Source: Pseudomonas sp. ADAK13 (lineage in GTDB: Bacteria; Pseudomonadota; Gammaproteobacteria; Pseudomonadales; Pseudomonadaceae). From it: a stretch of 64,000 bases of DNA. Positions 17,330-24,532 of the stretch are shown piece after piece. Numbering within the stretch: the first letter of the stretch is position 1; every line of letters begins with the position of its first letter. The notes under the pieces were generated by a model. The model searched no databases and was not told where the DNA came from. It saw only the letters and a list, made by a program, of their open reading frames with translations. Made by a program: the position numbers and the translations under genes. The stretch spans positions 5,704,001 to 5,768,000 of the forward strand of contig NZ_CP052860.1 in NCBI RefSeq assembly GCF_012935715.1, in the 5' to 3' direction.

Positions 17330-20300
17330 GTGAAAACAACAAAACGAGGGTTTCAATCCGCCATCCCGACAGGCCCGGGCTACCCGCTCAAGGCCCTGAG
17401 TGGCGTGCCATACGGCGCGTTGCTGTGTTGCCTGGCCAGCCTGGGTACCGCCCAGGCCGCACCCTACGTCGAAACCGGGAAACTGGGGGACGCTGCCAGT
17501 TGGCGCAGCAATGAGTTCAAGGCCGATTGGGGCCTGGGCGCCGTGCATGCAGACGCTGCCTACGCCGCCGGCTACACCGGCAAAGGCGTGAAGCTGGGGA
17601 TCTTCGACCAGCCGGTGTACGCCCAGCACCCGGAATTCGCCAGCCCCGGCAAAGTGGTCACGATCGTGACCGAGGGCATCCGCCAATACACCGACCCGTA
17701 CATCCCGGTGAAGGCCGGGGACGCCTTTCGCTACGACGGCACGCCGTCCCTGGGCTCCAACGGCAAGCTCGGCAACCACGGCACCCACGTCGGCGGCATT
17801 GCGGCGGGTAATCGCGACGGCGGGCCGATGCATGGCGTGGCGTTCGATGCGCAAATCATCAGTGCCGAAAACGGTGACCCGGGCCCCGAAGACGGGATCA
17901 TCCTGGGCAACGATGGCGCGGTCTACAAAGCCGGTTGGGACGCGTTGGTGGCCAGCGGTGCGCGCATCATCAACAACAGCTGGGGCATTGGGATTGGTGA
18001 CCAGTACGCCAAGGGCGGGCGTGATCCGGCGTTCCCCAACTTCACGGTCAATGAGGCGCAGGCCCAGTTCAATAATATCCGGCCGATCCTCGGCACGATC
18101 GCCGGCGGTGCCTATCAGGGTGCGATCGATGCGGCCCGCAGCGGCGTGCTGACGATCTTCGCCGCCGGCAACGACTACAACCGCAATAACCCGGATGCGA
18201 TTTCGGGCCTGGCGTACTTCGTGCCGGAGATCGCACCCAACTGGTTGTCGGTGGCGGCCTTGCAGCAGAACCCCGACACCACCAGTGCCGACCCGTACGT
18301 GATTAGCACCTTTTCCTCTCGCTGCGGTTATGCCGCGAGCTTTTGCGTCGCGGCGCCCGGGACCAAGATCTACAGCTCGGTGATCAACGGCACCACCCTG
18401 GAAAACCTGACCACCGACTACGCCAACTTCAACGGCACTTCCATGGCTGCGCCCCATGTTGCCGGCAGTGCGGCGGTGTTGATGGAGCGCTTCCCGTACA
18501 TGAGCGGCGACCAGATTTCCACGCTGCTCAAAACCACCGCGACCGACCTCGGCGCACCGGGCATCGACTCGCTGTACGGCTGGGGCATGATCAACCTGGG
18601 CAAGGCCATCAACGGCCCGGGGATGTTTGTGACGGCTGAGGATATTCCGGCCGAGTTTCGAATCGACGGCGCCTACGGCTCCGGCCAATTCGTCGCGGAC
18701 CTGCCAGGGATGGGCGCCGTGGTGGATGCCGGTAAACCGACCCAGCGCCTTTGCACCGACGTGCATTGCGGGCTGGACGTGTGGAGCAACGACATCGCCG
18801 GGCATGGCGGCCTGACCAAGCAGGGCATTGGCGCGCTGGTGCTGACCGGCACCAACACCTACAGCGGCCCGACCCTGGTCAACCAGGGGTTGCTGGCAAT
18901 CAATGGTTCGATCACCTCCGACGTCACCGTAGGCAGCAGCGGGGTAGTGGGTGGTTCCGGGCACATCGGTTCACTCACCGCCAACAGCGGCGGTACCGTG
19001 GCGCCAGGCAATTCCATTGGCACGCTGAACGTCGCGGGGGATGTGAGCTTCGCAGCCGGCTCCACCTATGCGGTGGAGCTGTCGGCCACCAACAGTGATC
19101 GCATCGTCGCCGGTGGCAAGGCCACCCTCGGCGGCGGCACGGTGACCCTGGCCCTGGAAAACAGCCCGACACTGCTGACCCAGACCCAGGCCGAAAGCCT
19201 GATCGGTCGCCAGTACAACATCCTTCAGGCCGCCGGCGGCATTACTGGCAGCTTCGGTTCGGTGCTGCCCAACTACCTGTTTCTCGGCGGCACCCTGAAC
19301 TATGCCGCCAACGGTGTGCAACTGGATGTGGCGCGCAACGCCAACACCTTCGCCAGCGTGGCGGTCACGCCGAATCAACGCTCGGTGGCAGCCGCTGCCG
19401 AACAGTTGGGCGCCGGTAACGCTGTGTATGAAAGCCTGTTGTCGGCGCCGAATGCGGCGTCGGCCCAGGGTGCATTCCAGCAGCTGTCCGGGGAAATCTA
19501 CCCGGCGCTGGAAACCGCGCTGGTCAATGACAACCGCTACCTGCGCGAAGCCGTGGGCGAGCGTTTGCAGCAAGGCGAAATGGGCGCATCGACCGAGACT
19601 ATCGACAGCCGCGGCAACGTTTGGGTCAAGGCCCTCGGCGCCTGGGGCAAGACCGACAGCCGCAGCGACACGGCAGGCTACACCACCTCCATCGGCGGCA
19701 TGCTGGCGGGTGTGGACGGCGCGCTGGACGAAGACACCCGTTTGGGCCTGGTGGCGGGCTACAGCGACACGTCGCTGAACATGGGCAGTGACACCCACTC
19801 CCGCGCATCAGTCGACAGCTATCACCTGGGTGCCTATGTCGGGCACGAGATCGGCGCCTTGCGTTTGAGCGGGGGCGCAACCTACAGCTGGCACCGTGCC
19901 GATGTGAAGCGCGAGCTGCAATACGGTGAAGTCGCCGGCAAGCAAAAAGCCAAGGTCGATGCCCGCAGTACCCAGGTGTTTACCGAAGCGGCGTATCGCC
20001 TGAACTTGCAACCCCTGGCCCTGGAACCGTTCGCCAACCTGGCGTATGTGCACCTGGATGCCGACGGGTTTACCGAGAAGGGTGATGCGGCGGCGTTGAA
20101 GGGCGGGAATGACAGCCGCGACCTGGTGTTGAGCACCCTGGGCGTAAGGGCGCTGAAAACCTTGAACGTGAGCGACCACCAGCAACTGGAGCTTTCCGGC
20201 ACGCTGGGCTGGCAGCACAACCTGAGCAGCGTCGACTCCGAACGCCACCTGGCATTTGCATCGGGCAGCCCATCGTTCTCCGTGGAGAGCTCGCCGATGG

Positions 20301-20440
20301 TGCGTGATGCAGCGCTGGTGGGCGCAAGGGTCAGCCTGGCGCTGAGCAAGGACGCGAAGGTGAATCTTGATTACAACGGCCTGCTGGCCAGCAAGGAGAA
20401 AGTCCATGGCGTCGGCTTGAGCCTCGACTGGGCGTTCTGA
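17330..20440 (+). CDS. prtB: Subtilase autotransporter PrtB
   Basis: A 1036-residue paralogue of PrtA. The GTG at 17330 is chosen because AAGGA lies just upstream; the frame is open 33 codons further, through the REP, and that part looks spurious. An extended signal sequence ends GTAQA. The subtilase passenger carries Asp93 (GIFDQP), His150 (NHGTHVGG) and Ser371 (NGTSMAAPH). One autotransporter strand repeat (LTGTNTYSGPTLVNQG) precedes the C-terminal barrel, which ends SLDWAF. The Asp motif DQP is less standard than DSG in PrtA. It should be exported through the outer membrane by its own barrel, independently of AprDEF. Confidence 0.94.
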   Translation: MKTTKRGFQSAIPTGPGYPLKALSGVPYGALLCCLASLGTAQAAPYVETGKLGDAASWRSNEFKADWGLGAVHADAAYAAGYTGKGVKLGIFDQPVYAQHPEFASPGKVVTIVTEGIRQYTDPYIPVKAGDAFRYDGTPSLGSNGKLGNHGTHVGGIAAGNRDGGPMHGVAFDAQIISAENGDPGPEDGIILGNDGAVYKAGWDALVASGARIINNSWGIGIGDQYAKGGRDPAFPNFTVNEAQAQFNNIRPILGTIAGGAYQGAIDAARSGVLTIFAAGNDYNRNNPDAISGLAYFVPEIAPNWLSVAALQQNPDTTSADPYVISTFSSRCGYAASFCVAAPGTKIYSSVINGTTLENLTTDYANFNGTSMAAPHVAGSAAVLMERFPYMSGDQISTLLKTTATDLGAPGIDSLYGWGMINLGKAINGPGMFVTAEDIPAEFRIDGAYGSGQFVADLPGMGAVVDAGKPTQRLCTDVHCGLDVWSNDIAGHGGLTKQGIGALVLTGTNTYSGPTLVNQGLLAINGSITSDVTVGSSGVVGGSGHIGSLTANSGGTVAPGNSIGTLNVAGDVSFAAGSTYAVELSATNSDRIVAGGKATLGGGTVTLALENSPTLLTQTQAESLIGRQYNILQAAGGITGSFGSVLPNYLFLGGTLNYAANGVQLDVARNANTFASVAVTPNQRSVAAAAEQLGAGNAVYESLLSAPNAASAQGAFQQLSGEIYPALETALVNDNRYLREAVGERLQQGEMGASTETIDSRGNVWVKALGAWGKTDSRSDTAGYTTSIGGMLAGVDGALDEDTRLGLVAGYSDTSLNMGSDTHSRASVDSYHLGAYVGHEIGALRLSGGATYSWHRADVKRELQYGEVAGKQKAKVDARSTQVFTEAAYRLNLQPLALEPFANLAYVHLDADGFTEKGDAAALKGGNDSRDLVLSTLGVRALKTLNVSDHQQLELSGTLGWQHNLSSVDSERHLAFASGSPSFSVESSPMVRDAALVGARVSLALSKDAKVNLDYNGLLASKEKVHGVGLSLDWAF

Positions 20441-20491
20441 AATACCGTTGTTTGGCTTTCTCGACAATTCCAACAAAAGAGAGGCAATACC

Positions 20492-21922
20492 ATGGGTGTC
20501 TTTGACTATAAAAACCTCGGGACCGAGGGCTCCAAAGCGTTGTTCGCCGATGCCATGGCGATCACGTTGTACTCCTACCACAACCTGGATAACGGCTTTG
20601 CCGTGGGCTACCAGCACAACGGTTTTGGCCTGGGGCTGCCGGCGACCCTGGTGGGCGCGTTGCTGGGCAGTACCGATTCCCAAGGGGTGATTCCGGGGAT
20701 TCCCTGGAACCCCGATTCGGAAAAGGCCGCCCTCGATGCGGTGCACAAGGCCGGCTGGACGCCCATCAGCGCCAGCACCCTGGGCTACGGCGGCAAGGTG
20801 GATGCGCGGGGCACGTTCTTCGGTGAAAAAGCCGGCTATACCACCGCTCAGGTGGAAGTGCTGGGCAAGTACGATGGTGACGGCAAGTTGCTGGAAATCG
20901 GCATCGGTTTTCGCGGCACCTCCGGCCCCCGGGAAACCCTGATCAGCGATTCCATCGGCGATTTGGTCAGTGACCTGCTGGCCGCGCTGGGGCCGAAGGA
21001 TTACGCGAAAAACTACGCGGGCGAAGCCTTTGGCACCTTGCTCAAGGATGTCGCGGCGTATGCCGGCAGCCATGGGTTGACGGGCAAGGACGTGGTGGTC
21101 AGCGGCCATAGCCTGGGGGGCCTGGCGGTCAACAGCATGGCCGACTTGAGCGGCAATAAATGGTCGGGGTTCTACAAGGATTCCAACTACGTGGCCTACG
21201 CCTCGCCGACCCAGAGTGCCGGCGACAAGGTGCTGAACATCGGGTATGAAAATGACCCGGTATTTCGCGCCCTGGACGGTTCGTCGTTCAATTTCTCGTC
21301 CCTGGGCGTGCACGACAAGCCCCATGAGTCGACTACCGACAATATCGTCAGCTTCAACGATCACTATGCGTCGACGCTGTGGAATGTCCTGCCGTTTTCC
21401 ATCGTCAATGTACCGACCTGGATCTCCCATTTGCCCACGGCGTATGGCGATGGCTTGACGCGGGTGCTGGACTCGCAGTTCTACGACCTGACCAGCCGGG
21501 ACTCGACGATTATCGTGGCCAACCTGTCGGACCCGGCCCGCGCCAATACCTGGGTGCAGGACCTTAACCGCAACGCCGAGCCCCACAAGGGCAACACGTT
21601 CATCATTGGCAGTGACGGTAATGACCTGATTCAGGGCGGCAAGGGCGTGGACTTCATCGAGGGTGGCAAGGGCAATGACACGATCCGCGACAACAGTGGG
21701 CATAACACCTTTTTGTTCGGAGGGCAGTTTGGGCAGGACCGGGTGATCGGCTACCAGCCCACCGACAAGCTGGTGTTCCGGGACGTGGAGGGCAGTGCTG
21801 ACTGGCGTGATCACGCCAAGGTGGTGGGGGGTGATACGGTGCTGAGTTTTGGCGCGGACTCGGTAACGCTGGTTGGGGTTGGACTGGCCGGGGTTTGGGG
21901 CGATGGAATTTCCATCAGCTAA
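20492..21922 (+). CDS. lipA: Family I.3 extracellular lipase LipA/TliA
   Basis: A 476-residue true lipase exported by the AprDEF-type system. The nucleophile motif GHSLGG places Ser207. Asp255 (ENDPVF) and His313 (ISHLP) fall exactly at the catalytic positions known for this family. RTX calcium-binding repeats follow near residues 373-400 (SDGNDLIQGGKG, FIEGGKGNDT), and the C-terminal beta region ends GDGISIS. There is no signal peptide. It is the last gene of the aprX operon, 51 bases after prtB, and shares the transporter with AprX. GAGAGG gives the ribosome binding site. A REP pair follows the stop. Confidence 0.97.
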   Translation: MGVFDYKNLGTEGSKALFADAMAITLYSYHNLDNGFAVGYQHNGFGLGLPATLVGALLGSTDSQGVIPGIPWNPDSEKAALDAVHKAGWTPISASTLGYGGKVDARGTFFGEKAGYTTAQVEVLGKYDGDGKLLEIGIGFRGTSGPRETLISDSIGDLVSDLLAALGPKDYAKNYAGEAFGTLLKDVAAYAGSHGLTGKDVVVSGHSLGGLAVNSMADLSGNKWSGFYKDSNYVAYASPTQSAGDKVLNIGYENDPVFRALDGSSFNFSSLGVHDKPHESTTDNIVSFNDHYASTLWNVLPFSIVNVPTWISHLPTAYGDGLTRVLDSQFYDLTSRDSTIIVANLSDPARANTWVQDLNRNAEPHKGNTFIIGSDGNDLIQGGKGVDFIEGGKGNDTIRDNSGHNTFLFGGQFGQDRVIGYQPTDKLVFRDVEGSADWRDHAKVVGGDTVLSFGADSVTLVGVGLAGVWGDGISIS

Positions 21923-21936
21923 ATAGCGCTGCTGTT

Positions 21937-22027
21937 GTGGCGAGGGAGCTTGCTCCCGCTGGACTGCGCAGCAGGCCCGTTTTTTGGGGCCGCTTCGCGG
22001 CCCAGCGGGAGCAAGCTCCCTCGCCAC
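21937..22027. repeat. Paired inverted REP elements after lipA
   Basis: Head-to-head units beginning GTGGCGAGGGAGCTTGC and ending GCAAGCTCCCTCGCCAC lie between the convergent ends of lipA and the small secreted-protein gene. The GC-rich centre contains a T6 run. The hairpin may serve as the operon's 3' boundary. Confidence 0.85.
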
Positions 22028-22053
22028 GGGGTTAGTCAGCGTCTGGGGAGGGG

Positions 22054-22329
22054 TTATCTCCAGTAGTGGCCGTGGTTCCAGTACGGGCGATGGGGTTGGC
22101 CGTAGCCGTAGCCGTAGTAATGCCCGCGTGGCCAGTAGCCTCGCGGGCCGTAGCCATAACCCCAGTGGCCGTAGTAGCCGGGAGGAGGCGGTTGCACGAT
22201 CACCACGCGCGCTGGCGCCTGGCGGATGATGAGGGTGTCGGCAAACACCGGCGTGCTCGCCAGCGCAGCCCACATCACGGGAATGAGTAGCAGAGCGCGC
22301 ACCGCTCGGGACATGAATGCCATGGCCAT
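22054..22329 (-). CDS. Small secreted Gly/Tyr/Trp/His-rich protein
   Basis: A 91-residue protein with a signal peptide (core RALLLIPVMWAALAS, cleavage near VFA-DT) and a mature part rich in Pro, Gly, Tyr, Trp and His. The C-terminal half is low complexity (GYYGHWGYGYGPRGYW and further repeats). The start at 22329 has GGAG upstream; the frame is open much further but without support. Proteins like this are often annotated as hypothetical in pseudomonads. Cell-envelope location is likely, and metal binding by the His-rich tail is only a guess. Confidence 0.7.
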   Translation of the reverse strand: MAMAFMSRAVRALLLIPVMWAALASTPVFADTLIIRQAPARVVIVQPPPPGYYGHWGYGYGPRGYWPRGHYYGYGYGQPHRPYWNHGHYWR

Positions 22330-22432
22330 GGTTCTCCGTCGTACCGCTTTCGAAGATGAAGGCGGTTGATCGGTTAAACGCGGGGGCGGTGGAAATCCTT
22401 CGGTAAAATTTTGTTTATTTTGCCCATGCCAA

Positions 22433-22462
22433 AAAAAACCGCGCATTTGCGCGGTTTTTTTT
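22433..22462 (-). terminator. Intrinsic terminator of the YgdI/YgdR-like lipoprotein gene
   Basis: AACCGCGC/GCGCGGTT stem with ATTT loop, flanked by A and T tracts on both sides, so it could work in both directions. It starts at the stop codon of the lipoprotein gene (22461). Confidence 0.85.
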
Positions 22463-22679
22463 ATTTCTCCTTGATCACGGTCGCGACGTCGGCGGCCTTG
22501 ACCCGTATGTGCTTGCCGGCGATGTCGGTGAATTCGTAGAAACCATCCGCAGTCTTCGCGTTCGGCACATCCCTGGTCAAATATTGGGTGCCGTTCTGCA
22601 ACGTCACTACGGTTTGCGTGGAGCAACCGGCCAATACCAGCATCGTCAACATACCCAGTGCCAGACCCAAATTCTTCAT
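22461..22679 (-). CDS. YgdI/YgdR-family lipoprotein (DUF903)
   Basis: A 72-residue outer-envelope lipoprotein. The signal peptide ends in the lipobox LAGC, so Cys19 is the lipidated residue. The mature domain (VTLQNGTQYLTRDVPN, then GFYEFTDIAGKHIRVKAADV) matches the small SH3-like fold of YgdI/YgdR. The function of this family is unknown. An ATG two codons upstream (22685) is an alternative; the AAGGG ribosome site suits 22679. Confidence 0.88.
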   Translation of the reverse strand: MKNLGLALGMLTMLVLAGCSTQTVVTLQNGTQYLTRDVPNAKTADGFYEFTDIAGKHIRVKAADVATVIKEK

Positions 22680-22882
22680 GCTCATAACCCTTACCCTGAC
22701 CCTTCGAAAACCCCGCGCCTGAGCGGTCGGGGGAGACACATTTAATGTGGCTGACAGCCATCTGATCATTATTACGCAAAAAGTTGCGTGTGCCTTTGAT
22801 CTATTACCGATTGCAACAGCCGGCCGGGGACGGCACTCTGTATGCATAACCAGTGTTTGATCCAGCGCCTGAAGTGCCTGAA

Positions 22883-24532
22883 ATGTCCGATCCCCTAGAA
22901 GATCCGCTCTATTACCTGCATAACTTCCGCCAAGTGCTCGACTGGCTGGGGCAGCGTTATGCCGATTTGCTGGCCCCTGACGAAGAGCATTTCATTCAGC
23001 AATTTGACAGCTTGCCGCAAGCGTCCCAGGCCTTGCTGGTGCGAATGGTAATGCGCAAGGGCGTGCATTTTCGCGCTGGCAAGCTCAACTATGTCGAGAT
23101 CGGCGCAGTGCAGGAGGCGGTGGTGCCGTTGCTCGAGCAGGGCTGGGTGAGCGATCAGTGCCTGGTGTCGTTTGAAGAGCTGTTCGGCCTGTTGCAGAAA
23201 GCCGAAATCCTCGTGGCGTTCAAACCCTGGATCGAGCACCCCAAGGCCAGGAAGTCTGACTGGCTGGCGGTGCTGTCAGTGCAGTTCTGCGAAGCGCGCT
23301 GCTTCCAGGATTGGTGCCCGGACGTGGCCGATCAACTCTACAGCCTGACGGTGATGGACCTGTGCGACCGCCTGCGCCTGATGTTCTTTGGCAATCTGTA
23401 TCAGGACTGGTCGGAGTTTGTGCTGGCGGACCTGGGGATTTTCACTTACGAGAAAGTCGAGTTCTGCGACGAGTCCCGCGGCTTGCGCAGCCGTGACGAT
23501 GTGCACGGTTTCCTGTTCCTGCACCAATGCCAGCAGGCTTTTGAAGCGGGTGAGGCGTTGGACGTGGTACTGGAAAACATCACCACCCTGCACACTGACA
23601 ACCCCTGGCTGGAAAAGCGTCGGGCCAAGCTGTTGTTTCAGGTAGGCCAGTACTGCGAGCGCAGTGCCGAACTGGCCCTGGCCGAGACGATCTACCGGGG
23701 CTGCGCTTATCCCGGCGCCCGGGCCCGATTGATTCGGGTGCTGGAGCGCCAGGAAGACTACGCCCAGGCGATGCTGCTGGCCCGTGAGGCGCAGGTGGCA
23801 CCGGAGAGCGCCGCCGAGCAGCAGCATCTGTTGCGAGTGATCCCCAGGCTGCGGCGCAAACTCGGCGAGCCGGCGATACCCAAGGCAAAGCCCCGCGAGA
23901 TCGTGCGCCTGGACCTTGAGCTGCCGGCCCCGGAGCCGCTGATGTCGGTGGAGTATTGCGTGCAGGCGCACCTGAGCGACCACGGCGCGCCGGTGCATTA
24001 CGTCGAGAACAGCCTGATCAATTCGTTGTTCGGCCTGCTGTGCTGGCCGGCGATTTTTGCGCCGTTGCCGGGGTCGTTTTTCCACCCGTTCCAGCGCGGC
24101 CCGGTGGACCTGCACAGCGAGGATTTTCATCAGCGGCGTGCCGAACTGTTCGCCGCATGCCTGGATCAGTTGGGCGATGAGCGCTACAAAACCACCATCC
24201 GCCAGCGGTACATCGACAAATGGGGCATCCAGTCACCCTTCGTGTTCTGGAACGTTCTCAGCGAAGAGCTTCTGGACCAGGCACTCGACTGCCTGCCCGC
24301 CGCGCACCTGCGTCACTGGTTCGAGCGCCTGCTGCTGGATATCCGCGCCAATCGTGCCGGCATGCCCGACCTGATCCAGTTCTGGCCCGAGGAAAAAACC
24401 TACCGCATGATCGAAGTCAAAGGCCCCGGTGATCGCCTGCAGGACAACCAATTGCGCTGGCTGGAGTTCTGCGGCGAGCACCAGATGCCCGTGACGGTGT
24501 GTTATGTGCGCTGGGCGGAGCAGCAGGCTTGA
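22883..24532 (+). CDS. FAN1-like VRR-NUC domain nuclease
   Basis: A 549-residue protein closely resembling bacterial FAN1, a structure-specific 5' flap nuclease acting in interstrand-crosslink repair. The C-terminal VRR-NUC domain carries PD (Asp496) and EVKGPGD (Glu511, Lys513), the intact PD-(D/E)XK catalytic set. The N-terminal part (DPLYYLHNFRQVLDWLGQRY) fits the SAP-like DNA-binding region, and a helical TPR-like middle is present (AETIYRGCAYPGARARLIRVLERQEDY). The ATG at 22883 is chosen; a GTG ten codons upstream (22853) is possible. It overlaps the helicase gene by four bases, which implies joint action. Confidence 0.9.
   Translation: MSDPLEDPLYYLHNFRQVLDWLGQRYADLLAPDEEHFIQQFDSLPQASQALLVRMVMRKGVHFRAGKLNYVEIGAVQEAVVPLLEQGWVSDQCLVSFEELFGLLQKAEILVAFKPWIEHPKARKSDWLAVLSVQFCEARCFQDWCPDVADQLYSLTVMDLCDRLRLMFFGNLYQDWSEFVLADLGIFTYEKVEFCDESRGLRSRDDVHGFLFLHQCQQAFEAGEALDVVLENITTLHTDNPWLEKRRAKLLFQVGQYCERSAELALAETIYRGCAYPGARARLIRVLERQEDYAQAMLLAREAQVAPESAAEQQHLLRVIPRLRRKLGEPAIPKAKPREIVRLDLELPAPEPLMSVEYCVQAHLSDHGAPVHYVENSLINSLFGLLCWPAIFAPLPGSFFHPFQRGPVDLHSEDFHQRRAELFAACLDQLGDERYKTTIRQRYIDKWGIQSPFVFWNVLSEELLDQALDCLPAAHLRHWFERLLLDIRANRAGMPDLIQFWPEEKTYRMIEVKGPGDRLQDNQLRWLEFCGEHQMPVTVCYVRWAEQQA

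Noticed and set aside
17285-18964. Open frame of 559 codons on the minus strand
   Set aside because: Antisense to the prtB passenger, whose catalytic motifs prove the forward frame.
19808-22273. Open frame of 821 codons on the minus strand
   Set aside because: It covers the end of prtB and all of lipA in antisense, runs through a REP pair, and shows only low-complexity shadow composition.
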